DNA of 64,000 bases from Sulfuriferula multivorans (GCF_003851125.1 NZ_BGOW01000001.1:62001-126000); one strand, 5' to 3'. Counted from the first letter of the stretch, positions 1-8,352 are shown. Numbers and translations are program-made. The notes: generated by a model from the sequence alone, not told the origin.

Positions 1-2
1 AA

Positions 3-323
3 GTCAGACGCGTACTGAAGCCCGGTGGATTCTTCATCGGAACAGTACCAGCCAATGAAAGATTGATGGATAACCAGGTTGTATGTCCGCATTGCGGGGA
101 ATCATTTCACCGCTGGGGTCATGCACAAAGTTTCTCGTTATCGCGACTGAGAGAAGCTCTATCCTCAAACTACTTCACTGTTCAACGGATTGAAACCAGA
201 GCCTTTCCAGATTGGCGCCGGGAAGGTTTGAAAAACCTTATCAAAAGTTCATTTAGGTATGTGCTGGGCAGGGCTGGAGCTCCTATCGCCAGCCCGAATA
301 TTTTTTTCAAAGCCCGGCGGTGA
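3..323 (+). CDS. Class I SAM methyltransferase, C-terminal part (5' end outside window)
   Basis: The reading frame is already open at base 3, upstream of the first in-frame ATG at 63, so this is the last 106 residues of a longer protein. The visible start, V-R-R-V-L-K-P-G-G-F-F-I-G-T-V-P, is the post-motif strand and turn of Methyltransf_11-type SAM-dependent methyltransferases (xxLKPGGxxxxTVP). A Cys-Pro-His-Cys pair follows about 20 residues later, as in many glycan-locus methyltransferases. It probably methylates a sugar or lipid-linked glycan intermediate, judging from the glycosyltransferases downstream. The SAM-binding half lies outside the window, so the substrate cannot be assigned. 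Confidence 0.75.
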   Translation, partial: VRRVLKPGGFFIGTVPANERLMDNQVVCPHCGESFHRWGHAQSFSLSRLREALSSNYFTVQRIETRAFPDWRREGLKNLIKSSFRYVLGRAGAPIASPNIFFKARR

Positions 324-375
324 TTTCTTAAATCACAAGCTCAATTAAAAAAAAATGATTCAGGGAAATGTATAA

Positions 376-1215
376 ATGGCCACGCACGCAACAGAAGTCG
401 CAAGAGGTGATCGATTCGAATTCGGTGCCAATTGGGCGCAATTTTTGAATGTGCTCAACGACGAGCGCATCGTATTGGCGGAACAATCACTGCGCAACAT
501 GCTGGGCGTAAATGATTTACAGGGAAAGCGCTTTCTGGATATCGGCAGCGGCTCTGGGCTGTTCAGCCTGGTGGCGCGTAGGCTGGGGGCGACAGTGCAT
601 TCCTTCGATTACGATCCGCAATCGGTGGCTTGCACTGCGGAACTGAAGCGACGTTATTTTCCGGACGATCCTGACTGGATTGTCGAGCAAGGCTCGGCAC
701 TCGACAAAGGCTATCTGCAAACGCTTGACCAGTGGGACATTGTTTATTCCTGGGGTGTGCTGCATCACACGGGCGCCATGTGGCAGGCGTTGGGTAATGT
801 AATCCCGTTGGTGCGCCATGGAGGCACGCTTTTTATCGCCATCTACAATTATCAACGGGTAATGACCCCCGTATGGACTTGGGTAAAGCGCGCCTATAAC
901 CGGTTGCCAAATGAATTGCGCTGGCTGGCGCTTGGACCTGCGCTGATCTGGCTTTGGACTCCCCGAACAATTTACGATCTGCTGCGCGGAAAACCTTTTC
1001 ACACCTGGCGGAATTATGCAGAGCACAGCGTTCGCGGCATGTCCGCCTGGCGCGATGTGGTTGACTGGGTCGGCGGTTATCCTTTCGAAGTAGCCAAACC
1101 CGAGGAGATTTTCCGTTTTTATCATGACCGGGGATTTGCGCTCAGGAACATGGTGACTTGCGGAGGTAGATTGGGTTGTAATGAGTTTGTGTTTACCCGT
1201 GCATCCAATCCCTGA
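376..1215 (+). CDS. Class I SAM-dependent methyltransferase
   Basis: 279 residues. SAM-binding motif I is visible at residues 53-61 (F-L-D-I-G-S-G-S-G), followed by an acidic strand end (F-D-Y-D, 77-80) and a motif IV-like stretch Y-S-W-G-V-L-H-H-T-G at 124-133, typical of Methyltransf_11/23 enzymes. The C-terminal half (Trp- and Arg-rich, about 145-240) is a lid region seen in methyltransferases of polysaccharide loci. It follows the truncated methyltransferase by 52 bases and overlaps the next glycosyltransferase by 35 bases, so it is probably co-transcribed and acts on the same glycan. The acceptor is unknown. Confidence 0.85.
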   Translation: MATHATEVARGDRFEFGANWAQFLNVLNDERIVLAEQSLRNMLGVNDLQGKRFLDIGSGSGLFSLVARRLGATVHSFDYDPQSVACTAELKRRYFPDDPDWIVEQGSALDKGYLQTLDQWDIVYSWGVLHHTGAMWQALGNVIPLVRHGGTLFIAIYNYQRVMTPVWTWVKRAYNRLPNELRWLALGPALIWLWTPRTIYDLLRGKPFHTWRNYAEHSVRGMSAWRDVVDWVGGYPFEVAKPEEIFRFYHDRGFALRNMVTCGGRLGCNEFVFTRASNP

Positions 1216-2335
1216 AACCATCCTGTTCCTTGCGCGCTCGCTTGATCGTGGTGGTGCGGAGCGCCAGTTGGTTGTACTGGCCAAGAGTTTGGCGAGTCGC
1301 GGCCACGCTGTTTCTGTGGCGGTGTTTTTTGGTGGCGGAGTATATGAGACCGAACTAGCCGAGTCAGGGGTGCGCGTCCTTAACCTGGGTAAAACTGGCC
1401 GTTGGGACATTCTGCCATTTCTATACAGGCTGGTGCATCTCTTGCGCAAGAAACGCCCCACCGTGTTGCATAGCTACTTGGGTGTACCCAATATTCTGGC
1501 GACCGTACTAAAGCCGCTACTGCCCGGCACTCGTATCGTATGGGGCGTGCGTGCTTCGAACGTAGATTTGTCCCGTTACGATTGGCTCTCGCGCTTGGCC
1601 TACGCGTTGGAACGCAGCCTGGCACGTTTCGCTGACCTCATCATCGCCAATTCCCATGCGGGCGCTACTTATGTGGTTAAGCATGGGTTTCCGGCGCAAC
1701 GTGTCGTCGTCATTCCCAATGGCATCGACACGCAACGCTTCCGCTTTGACCTGCAAGGCCAGGAACGAATCAGGGCGAAATGGCACATACGCGAGAGTGA
1801 GCTACTGATTGGCCTTGTGGCGAGGCTTGACCCGATGAAGGGTCACACCATGTTTCTTCAGGCGGCAAGCCTACTTGCCGCAAAATTTCCCAATTTACGT
1901 TTTGTATGTGTTGGAAATGGCGCGCCCGATTATTCAGAAAATCTGAAACAGATGGCAGTAGAGCTGGGTTTGAGAGAGCGCATGATCTGGGCGGGTGCGA
2001 TGGATGATATGGCGGCAGTATATAGCGCATTGGATATTTTCTGTTCTTCTTCAGCTTATGGCGAAGGATTTTCCAACACCATCGGCGAAGCCATGGCCTG
2101 CGGCGTGCCCTGCGTGGTGACGGATGTGGGCGATTCGGCGCTCATCGTCGGGGACACGGGCAGTGTCGTCCCACCCGGCGATCACAACGCATTAGCCGCC
2201 GCAATTGGGCGCCTGATCGACCGGTCTCCTGAAGAGCGTCGAGGGCTGGGCGAGGCGTGCCGGCCACGCATCGTGTCTGAATTTGGTATCGACAGATTGG
2301 TACAACGTACCGAACAGGCGTTGGGTCTGGTTTGA
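1181..2335 (+). CDS. Glycosyltransferase family 4 (GT-B fold)
   Basis: 384 residues, a full-length GT4 retaining transferase, expected to move a sugar from a nucleotide-sugar donor to a lipid-linked glycan at the cytoplasmic face. Seen: the N-terminal glycine loop L-D-R-G-G-A-E-R-Q-L (21-30), V-I-P-N-G-I-D (177-183) at the domain hinge, and the E-x7-E donor site with E295 and E303 (G-E-G-F-S-N-T-I-G-E). The ATG at 1181 overlaps the methyltransferase by 35 bases; a GTG at 1199 is an alternative start. It shares a nearly identical C-terminal block with the next gene, which suggests tandem duplication. Confidence 0.9.
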   Translation: MSLCLPVHPIPETILFLARSLDRGGAERQLVVLAKSLASRGHAVSVAVFFGGGVYETELAESGVRVLNLGKTGRWDILPFLYRLVHLLRKKRPTVLHSYLGVPNILATVLKPLLPGTRIVWGVRASNVDLSRYDWLSRLAYALERSLARFADLIIANSHAGATYVVKHGFPAQRVVVIPNGIDTQRFRFDLQGQERIRAKWHIRESELLIGLVARLDPMKGHTMFLQAASLLAAKFPNLRFVCVGNGAPDYSENLKQMAVELGLRERMIWAGAMDDMAAVYSALDIFCSSSAYGEGFSNTIGEAMACGVPCVVTDVGDSALIVGDTGSVVPPGDHNALAAAIGRLIDRSPEERRGLGEACRPRIVSEFGIDRLVQRTEQALGLV

Positions 2336-3471
2336 TGCGCATCGTTTTCATCATCACCGGTCTTTCCACTGGGGGTGCGGAAATGATGCTGCTCAAGGTG
2401 CTGGAGCGCCTGGATCGTCAGCGCTTTGCGCCCCATGTCATTTCCCTGACGACACTGGGCGAGCTTGCCCCGCGTATCGCGGCGCTCGGCATTCCTGTGG
2501 ACGCAATAGGTATGAAATCCGGTCTGCCCAGCCCGTCAGGCTTTTTCCGGCTGGTGCAACTACTCAAACGACTGAACCCCGATGTGGTACACACCTGGAT
2601 GTACCACGCTGATTTACTGGGTGGGCTGGCAGCACGTCTTGCAGGGGTTTCTGCGGTAGGCTGGTGTATTCGTAACAGCAATCTGGATAAGGATAAAACT
2701 AAATTTTCAACCCGTGCAGTCGTTAGTCTGTGTGCGTCGATGTCGAAATGGGTGCCGTCACGAATTCTCTCTTGTTCCGAGAAGGCACGGCAAGTCCATG
2801 TGAGGTACGGTTATGCAGCAGAAAAAATGGTGGTTGTGCCCAATGGGTTTGACCTGACCCGATTCAAGCCGGATGGTCATGCACGAAGCATGATTCGCAC
2901 CGAACTGGGGATTGAAGTTGATACGCCGCTGGTGGGGCTGATCGGCCGATTTGATCCACAGAAAAATCATGCGGGATTTTTTGAGGCGGCGGGTACGCTG
3001 CATCGCCGCATGCCGCAAGTGCATTTTGTGCTCGCAGGCCAGGATATTGATATGAGCAACGCAGCATTAATGCAGGCAATTACCCAGGAAGGTGTGCTGT
3101 CCAATACCCATCTGCTGGGTTTGCGAAACGATATACCCGCGTTGATGGCGGCACTGGATGTGCTGGCTTCATCTTCTTACGGCGAGGCCTTCCCCAACGT
3201 GCTGGGTGAGGCGATGGCTTGCGGTGTGCCGTGCGTGGTAACGGATGTGGGTGATTCGGCTTACATCGTCGGCGATACCGGGCGTGTCGTCGCATCGAGC
3301 GATATGACCGGCCTTGCCGCCGCTCTGGAAGAATTACTGGTATTGCCCCCCTCTGAAAAGGCGGCACTGGGCGAACGCGCGCGCGCACGGGTGGCGGCGC
3401 ATTTTGAGATTGGCAAGGTGGTGCAGCAGTATGAGGATTTTTATGAAACCGTGTTGGCACATATCCGGTAA
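2335..3471 (+). CDS. Glycosyltransferase family 4 (GT-B fold), paralogue of preceding gene
   Basis: 378 residues from the ATG at 2335, which overlaps the previous stop by one base (TGATG); the TTG just before it is unlikely to be the start. GT4 hallmarks: S-T-G-G-A-E near the N-terminus, V-V-P-N-G-F-D mid-protein, and the E-x7-E motif in G-E-A-F-P-N-V-L-G-E. The stretch M-A-C-G-V-P-C-V-V-T-D-V-G-D-S-A is identical in the upstream GT4. It is expected to act in sequence with its neighbours on the same undecaprenyl-linked oligosaccharide. Donor and linkage cannot be deduced. Confidence 0.9.
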   Translation: MRIVFIITGLSTGGAEMMLLKVLERLDRQRFAPHVISLTTLGELAPRIAALGIPVDAIGMKSGLPSPSGFFRLVQLLKRLNPDVVHTWMYHADLLGGLAARLAGVSAVGWCIRNSNLDKDKTKFSTRAVVSLCASMSKWVPSRILSCSEKARQVHVRYGYAAEKMVVVPNGFDLTRFKPDGHARSMIRTELGIEVDTPLVGLIGRFDPQKNHAGFFEAAGTLHRRMPQVHFVLAGQDIDMSNAALMQAITQEGVLSNTHLLGLRNDIPALMAALDVLASSSYGEAFPNVLGEAMACGVPCVVTDVGDSAYIVGDTGRVVASSDMTGLAAALEELLVLPPSEKAALGERARARVAAHFEIGKVVQQYEDFYETVLAHIR

Positions 3472-3501
3472 CGCTGCGTTCATGCCAAAAAGTACGCAAA
3501 C

Positions 3502-5454
3502 ATGTGCGGTCTGACGGGATACTGGAAAGCCACCAGCCACTCGGCCGAAGCGGCGGAAGCGATTGTGGGGGCAATGGCTCGTCAAATCACCCATCGCGGC
3601 CCGGATGATCAGGGTGTGTGGACAGATGCCGATGCTGGGCTTGCCCTCGCCCACCGTCGCCTTTCCATTCTCGATCTCTCACCGCAAGGTCATCAGCCCA
3701 TGTCGTCGCACTGCGGACGTTACATGATTACGTTCAACGGCGAGGTGTACAACTTTTCCGCATTGAGGGACCAGTTGGAGCAGGCTGGTTTTGCACCCGC
3801 GTGGCGCGGGCATTCCGACACCGAGGTGATGCTGGCGGCGATTTCCGCATGGGGGCTGGAGGCGGCGCTGAAAAAATTCGTCGGCATGTTCGCGTTTGCG
3901 CTGTGGGATCGGGAAACGCTCACGCTGTCGCTTGCCCGCGACCGGCTGGGCGAGAAGCCGCTGTATTACGGCTGGCAGGGTGATACCTTCCTGTTCGGTT
4001 CGGAACTCAAGGCGCTCAAGGCGCATCCGGCGTTTCGCGCCGAGATTGACCGCGATGCACTGACGCTGTTTCTGCGCCACAACGCGATACCTGCGCCCTA
4101 CTCGATTTATCAGGGCATACACAAACTGCCGCCCGGCACATTCTTGCAGGTTCACGCTGGGCAGAAGGATGCACGCCCGCTGGCCTACTGGTCGGCGCGG
4201 TCCATAGCTGAGGCAGGACAGCGCAGTCTGTTTCGGGGAAACGATGCGGAAGCGGCGACGGAACTGGAACGCCTGCTCAGTCAGGCGGTGGGCGGGCAAA
4301 TGGTGGCAGATGTGCCGCTCGGCGCGTTTCTGTCCGGCGGCATCGATTCCACCACCATCGTGGCGCTGATGCAGGCACAGAGTGCCCGCCCGGTGAAAAC
4401 CTTCACCATCGGCTTTAACGAGGCGGGCTACAACGAGGCCGAACACGCCCACGCGGTGGCGCGCCACCTGGGAACCGAACACACCGAGCTATATGTCACC
4501 CCGCAGGACGCGATGGACGTGATACCGAGCCTGTCATCGGTTTACGATGAACCCTTCGCCGATTCGTCGCAGATTCCCACTTTGCTGGTTTCGCGCCTGG
4601 CGCGTAGCCATGTGACGGTCAGTCTGTCTGGCGACGGCGGCGATGAACTATTCGGCGGCTACAACCGTTATTTCTGGGCGCGCAATTTGTGGCGCAAGCT
4701 GGGCTGGATGCCGCGCCCGCTGCGCGCGGCGCTGGCCGGAGTGCTGACCACGCTGCCGCCCGCGGCGTGGAATACGTCCTTCCAAAAACTGGAGCGGTGG
4801 CTGCCGGCTCGGCTGCGTTATGCCAACCCGGGCGACAAGCTGCACAAGGCGGCGGAGATTCTGGCGGTGCGCTCGCCCGAGGAGATTTACCTGGGGCTGG
4901 TGTCGCACTGGAAAAATCCGGCGCAACTGGTGCCGGGCAGCCACGAACCCGTGACGCTGCTCACCGCCACCAGCCAGCAAGCCGATCTGCCCGATTTCGA
5001 GCACCGCATGATGTATCTGGATACAGTCACTTATCTGCCGGACGATATTCTCGCCAAAGTGGACCGGGCAGCCATGGCAGTCAGCCTGGAAACACGTGTG
5101 CCGCTGCTCGACCACCGGGTGGTGGAATTCGCCTGGACCTTGCCGCTGGACATGAAAATCCGCCACGGCCAAGGCAAGTGGCTGTTGCGTCAGGTGCTCT
5201 ACCGTCATGTGCCGCAGCTGCTGATGGATCGCCCAAAAATGGGCTTCGGCGTGCCCATCGACGTCTGGCTGCGCGGCCCGCTCAAAGCCTGGGCGGCGGC
5301 GCTTATCGAACCCGCGCGGCTGACACGCGAGGGCGTGTTCGACCCTGTGCCGATTCAGCGCAAATGGGCCGAGCATCAGTCCGGCAGCCGCAACTGGTCC
5401 TACTATCTGTGGGATGTACTGATGTTCCAGACATGGCGGGAGAACAACGCTTGA
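3502..5454 (+). CDS. asnB: Asparagine synthase (glutamine-hydrolysing)-like amidotransferase
   Basis: 650 residues. The N-terminal class II glutaminase domain begins Met-Cys-Gly-Leu, giving the Cys2 nucleophile after Met removal, and keeps R-H/HRGPD (about 31-35) and N-G-E-V-Y-N (79-84). The synthetase domain has the ATP pyrophosphatase loop S-G-G-I-D-S at 278-283 and S-G-D-G-G-D-E-L-F-G-G further on. AsnB makes asparagine from aspartate, ATP and glutamine; this longer form is common inside exopolysaccharide loci, where it may amidate a uronic or amino-acid substituent (inference). It lies 30 bases after the GT4 pair and overlaps the next GT4. Confidence 0.9.
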   Translation: MCGLTGYWKATSHSAEAAEAIVGAMARQITHRGPDDQGVWTDADAGLALAHRRLSILDLSPQGHQPMSSHCGRYMITFNGEVYNFSALRDQLEQAGFAPAWRGHSDTEVMLAAISAWGLEAALKKFVGMFAFALWDRETLTLSLARDRLGEKPLYYGWQGDTFLFGSELKALKAHPAFRAEIDRDALTLFLRHNAIPAPYSIYQGIHKLPPGTFLQVHAGQKDARPLAYWSARSIAEAGQRSLFRGNDAEAATELERLLSQAVGGQMVADVPLGAFLSGGIDSTTIVALMQAQSARPVKTFTIGFNEAGYNEAEHAHAVARHLGTEHTELYVTPQDAMDVIPSLSSVYDEPFADSSQIPTLLVSRLARSHVTVSLSGDGGDELFGGYNRYFWARNLWRKLGWMPRPLRAALAGVLTTLPPAAWNTSFQKLERWLPARLRYANPGDKLHKAAEILAVRSPEEIYLGLVSHWKNPAQLVPGSHEPVTLLTATSQQADLPDFEHRMMYLDTVTYLPDDILAKVDRAAMAVSLETRVPLLDHRVVEFAWTLPLDMKIRHGQGKWLLRQVLYRHVPQLLMDRPKMGFGVPIDVWLRGPLKAWAAALIEPARLTREGVFDPVPIQRKWAEHQSGSRNWSYYLWDVLMFQTWRENNA

Positions 5455-6557
5455 AGCTGCTGTTCGTCGTCACTGAAGACTGGTATTTCGTCTCGCATCG
5501 ACTGCCGCTCGCCGTGGCGGCACGGGAGGCCGGTTTCGATGTGGTCGTGGCGACCCGCGTGGGAGAGCATGGCGAGACCATCCGGGCAGCAGGCATTCGC
5601 CTGATCCCCCTTGGGCTCTCGCGCCGCCGCGGCAATCCATTTCAGGAGATTGTGACACTCGTGCGCCTGTACCGCCGGGAGCGACCGGACATTGTGCATC
5701 ATGTGGCGTTGAAGGCGGTTTTGTACGGTGCGCTTGCGGCCCGGGTGGCAGGCGTGCCGGGCCGGGTCAATGCAGTCACCGGTCTGGGCTGGCTGTTCAC
5801 CTCGGCCAAAGGAATCACCCGCATCATCCGGCCGGCGGTGCGCTTGACCCTGGCATGGCTGCTCAAAGCACGCGGCAGCCTGACCATCGTGCAAAATCCG
5901 GACGACCGCGACTTACTCATCCGCTCGCATCTGCCGGAACACCGCTTGCGGCTGATTCGCGGTGCGGGAGTCGATACTGCCGCTTTTTACCCCGTCCCGG
6001 AACCCACCGGTACAGTCTGCATCATGCTGGCAGCCCGCATGCTGTGGGACAAAGGCGTGGGAGAATTCGTCGAAGCTGCGCGCCTGTTGACACAAGCAGG
6101 CGTTCACGCACGCTTCATCCTGGTGGGCGACCCCGATCCCGGAAATCCGGCTTCAGTGCCGGAAGCAAGTTTGCGCGCATGGCATGAAAAAAATGGCGTG
6201 GAATGGTGGGGGCGGCGCGACAATATGCCCGCCGCGTTCCACTCAGCACATATAGCCTGCCTGCCATCCTATCGCGAGGGCTTGCCAAAATCACTGCTGG
6301 AAGCGGCGGCCTGCGGACTGCCGATTGTGACCACTGACGCGCCTGGCTGCCGCGAAATCGTGCGCGATGGCGACAACGGTTTTCTGGTACCAGTGCGCGA
6401 TGCGCAAACGCTTGCCGTCGCACTCCAGGGTTTGATCGATAATCCCGTGCTGCGTGCCGAAATGGGCCTGCGTTCGCGCGAGATCGTTCTGGCACAATTC
6501 TCCCGCGAGCAGATCATCGCGGAAACGCTGGCGGTTTATCGGGAATTGACTCAATGA
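5451..6557 (+). CDS. Glycosyltransferase family 4 (PglA/WbpT-like subgroup)
   Basis: 368 residues from a TTG at 5451 that overlaps the asnB stop (TTGA) with a GGGAG ribosome site about 8 bases upstream; an ATG at 5433 is the alternative. Begins L-K-L-L-F-V-V-T-E-D-W-Y-F-V-S-H-R. V-T-G-L-G-W-L-F and the E-x7-E motif (R-E-G-L-P-K-S-L-L-E) identify the GT4 subgroup that adds HexNAc sugars to undecaprenyl-linked di- or trisaccharides. Its stop overlaps the ATG of a broken epimerase start (ATGA at 6554), so it was once translationally coupled to an epimerase gene. Confidence 0.88.
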   Translation: MKLLFVVTEDWYFVSHRLPLAVAAREAGFDVVVATRVGEHGETIRAAGIRLIPLGLSRRRGNPFQEIVTLVRLYRRERPDIVHHVALKAVLYGALAARVAGVPGRVNAVTGLGWLFTSAKGITRIIRPAVRLTLAWLLKARGSLTIVQNPDDRDLLIRSHLPEHRLRLIRGAGVDTAAFYPVPEPTGTVCIMLAARMLWDKGVGEFVEAARLLTQAGVHARFILVGDPDPGNPASVPEASLRAWHEKNGVEWWGRRDNMPAAFHSAHIACLPSYREGLPKSLLEAAACGLPIVTTDAPGCREIVRDGDNGFLVPVRDAQTLAVALQGLIDNPVLRAEMGLRSREIVLAQFSREQIIAETLAVYRELTQ

Positions 6558-6628
6558 AAGCATTGATAACCGGCGCTTCCGGCTTTGTCACTGCTGAGAA
6601 AAAAACAATTGCATGGTTGAATATTTAA
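6554..6628 (+). pseudogene. 5' remnant of a nucleotide-sugar epimerase gene
   Basis: An ATG overlaps the GT4 stop (ATGA). The first 12 codons read M-K-A-L-I-T-G-A-S-G-F-V, the Rossmann start of an extended SDR, then diverge and stop at 6626. The intact epimerase at 7369 begins M-K-V-L-I-T-G-A-S-G-F-V. The two 36-base starts differ at 7 positions, mostly third codon positions. The vapBC pair lies exactly between them, so this is read as the stub left by the event that placed the TA module here, or as the ghost of a second epimerase. Confidence 0.75.
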
Positions 6629-6701
6629 AATATTCGCATTTTGTCATTTCAGTAAATCCCACCGCAATGATTTGAGCAATTCGGCGATATCTCAATAAAT
6701 A

Positions 6702-6746
6702 TTGAACTGTATCTTGCCGTCTTGTATTCTTACAATGTTCAAGACG
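6702..6746 (+). promoter_or_regulatory. vapBC promoter with palindromic operator
   Basis: A sigma70-like pair is visible: TTGAAC (6702-6707), 17-base spacer, TATTCT (6725-6730). Across the -10 box lies an inverted repeat CGTCTTG (6718-6724) / CAAGACG (6740-6746), with an inner TTGTA/TACAA pair. The position suits autorepression by the VapB-VapC complex (family knowledge). A TAAGGAG ribosome site (6752-6758) precedes the vapB ATG. Confidence 0.6.
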
Positions 6747-6763
6747 ATACCTAAGGAGTAAGC

Positions 6764-6973
6764 ATGCATGCCGCAACCCTCACTGAGAAATTTCAAATTG
6801 GCATCCCTAAAGCTTTTCGCGACGACCTCGGGCTTAGAGCCGGGCAGCAATTCGTCTTTGTTGCCAAGGGTGATGCCATCATCATGATTCCGCGCCGCGA
6901 GATTAGCGAAGTGCGTGGCTTGCTGAAGGGCGCCAACACTGAAAATGTGCGCGACCGCACGGAGCGAAGCTGA
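6764..6973 (+). CDS. vapB: VapB-like antitoxin (AbrB/MazE swapped-hairpin DNA-binding)
   Basis: 69 residues. The N-terminal half (T-L-T-E-K-F-Q-I-G-I-P-K-A-F-R-D-D-L-G-L) is an AbrB/SpoVT-type DNA-binding strand-loop in which Ile-Pro-Lys is the family core; the charged C-terminus would wrap the toxin. It is expected to neutralise the downstream PIN toxin and to repress its own promoter. The stop overlaps the vapC ATG by one base (TGATG). A strong TAAGGAG site sits 5 bases upstream. Confidence 0.85.
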   Translation: MHAATLTEKFQIGIPKAFRDDLGLRAGQQFVFVAKGDAIIMIPRREISEVRGLLKGANTENVRDRTERS

Positions 6974-7350
6974 TGCATGTAGTGGATACTTGTGGCTGGA
7001 TAGAATGGTTGACCGACGGCCTGCTAGCAGAAAAATTCGCGCCGTTTCTGGCTGACAGTGCCAACCTGATTGTTCCGACACTGGTGCAGTTTGAGTTGTA
7101 TAGATGGTGTCTGCGCGAAAAAAACGAAGCTGTAGCGCTCGACATCATCGGTCTCACCGAGGTTTGCCTGGTGCGGCCTCTTGACACTCGCATCGCGCTG
7201 TCGGCAGCCGATCTTTCCGCACAGTACAAACTTGCCATGGCAGATGCGATGGTCTATGCCAGCGCACTTGCCGCGGGGGGCCAATTACTCACATCCGACG
7301 CCCATTTTGCAGGCCTGCCGAACGTATGCTACTGGCAGAAAACGGCTTAA
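6973..7350 (+). CDS. vapC: VapC-like PIN-domain ribonuclease toxin
   Basis: 125 residues, normal VapC length. Acidic PIN residues are visible: D5 in H-V-V-D-T-C-G-W, Glu in Q-F-E-L-Y, Asp in M-A-D-A-M-V-Y, and a final Asp in T-S-D-A-H-F. Four conserved acids coordinate Mg2+ for single-strand RNA cleavage in this family. It is coupled to vapB by one-base overlap. The pair stands between an epimerase stub and a complete epimerase, inside an otherwise continuous polysaccharide operon. Confidence 0.87.
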   Translation: MHVVDTCGWIEWLTDGLLAEKFAPFLADSANLIVPTLVQFELYRWCLREKNEAVALDIIGLTEVCLVRPLDTRIALSAADLSAQYKLAMADAMVYASALAAGGQLLTSDAHFAGLPNVCYWQKTA

Positions 7351-7368
7351 CCTCCCCGTGATTTCCCC

Positions 7369-8352
7369 ATGAAGGTATTAATTACCGGTGCTTCCGGTTT
7401 CGTCGGCCGCGCCACCTGCACCTGGCTCGTAACTCAGGGGCTAGAGGTCGTCGGCACGGTACGCCACAGCCACACGCCTGTCCAGCCAGTGGCGGGCGTG
7501 AGCTACCGCATCGTAGGCGACCTGAATGCCGACACTGACTGGCGCGCCACCCTCGCGGGCGTGCAAGGCATCATCCACTGCGCCGCGCGCGTGCATGTGA
7601 TGCGCGAAACGGCTGAGGATCCGCTGGCTGCATTCCGATCCGCCAATGTGGCCGGAACCGAGCGGCTTGCGCGTCAGGCCGCAGCTGCAGGGGTAAAGCG
7701 ACTGGTTTTCATCAGCAGCATCAAGGTAAATGGCGAGGAGACGGCGTCCTCCTCCCCTCTCCCGCAAGGGGAGAGAGTGAGCTTTCGCGAGGACGACACG
7801 CCGGCGCCGCAAGACCCCTACGGCCAGACCAAATGGGAAGCAGAAGTCAAGCTCGCCCAAGTGGCACAGGAGACTGGCCTGGAAGTGGTGATCGTGCGGC
7901 CGCCCCTGGTGTACGGGCCCGGCGTGAAAGGCAATCTGGCGCGTTTGTTGAGTTGGGTCGAACGCGGCGTGCCGCTGCCGCTGGCGGGGATCCGCAATGC
8001 ACGCAGCCTGATCGGCATAGACAACTTCACCAGCGCGCTGCACGCCTGCCTCACCCACCCCGCAGCGGCGGGACGGACTTATCTGGTGCGTGATGGCGAG
8101 GATATTTCCACGTCCGAACTGGTGCGCCGGCTGGGCCGACACCTGGGTAGGCCGGCACGGCTGTTTGCACTGCCGACGCCATTACTGGAAAGTCTGGGAG
8201 GGTTGACAGGACGCCGCACCGACGTGCAGCGCCTGACCGGCTCATTGACCGTGGATGACAGCCGGATTCGGCACGAACTGGGCTGGATGCCCCCGTACTC
8301 GCTGGATGAGGGTCTGGGACAGATGGCGCGCGCCTGGCTGGACAACGCCTAG
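7369..8352 (+). CDS. Extended-SDR nucleotide-sugar epimerase/reductase (WbpV/WreQ-like)
   Basis: 327 residues. Rossmann glycine motif T-G-A-S-G-F-V-G at residues 6-13, catalytic Ser in F-I-S-S-I-K-V-N-G, and the Y-x-x-x-K pair in P-Y-G-Q-T-K. It resembles the UDP-sugar 4-reductases and epimerases (WbpV, WreQ, GalE-like) that work with a WbpM dehydratase to make UDP-QuiNAc or UDP-FucNAc; the following WbpL-like and WbpM-like genes support that. No good ribosome site precedes the ATG, as expected if this gene originally relied on coupling to the GT4 stop at 6557. An in-frame palindromic mini-repeat lies inside the gene (7751-7776). Confidence 0.88.
   Translation: MKVLITGASGFVGRATCTWLVTQGLEVVGTVRHSHTPVQPVAGVSYRIVGDLNADTDWRATLAGVQGIIHCAARVHVMRETAEDPLAAFRSANVAGTERLARQAAAAGVKRLVFISSIKVNGEETASSSPLPQGERVSFREDDTPAPQDPYGQTKWEAEVKLAQVAQETGLEVVIVRPPLVYGPGVKGNLARLLSWVERGVPLPLAGIRNARSLIGIDNFTSALHACLTHPAAAGRTYLVRDGEDISTSELVRRLGRHLGRPARLFALPTPLLESLGGLTGRRTDVQRLTGSLTVDDSRIRHELGWMPPYSLDEGLGQMARAWLDNA
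7751..7776. repeat. Palindromic mini-repeat inserted in frame in the epimerase gene
   Basis: The stretch has a hairpin, CTCTCCC / GGGAGAG around a GCAAG loop, and encodes S-S-P-L-P-Q-G-E-R. This peptide and its DNA are recognised as a dispersed palindromic repeat found in many proteobacterial genomes, usually between genes. Here it falls between N-G-E-E-T and F-R-E-D-D, the loop that directly follows the catalytic serine strand in SDRs, and keeps the frame. Confidence 0.7.

Noticed and set aside
4689-5432. Upstream in-frame extension of the third GT4 gene into asnB
   Set aside because: It would overlap asnB for 760 bases with Ala/Arg-rich shadow sequence; the GT4 fold begins at about 5451.
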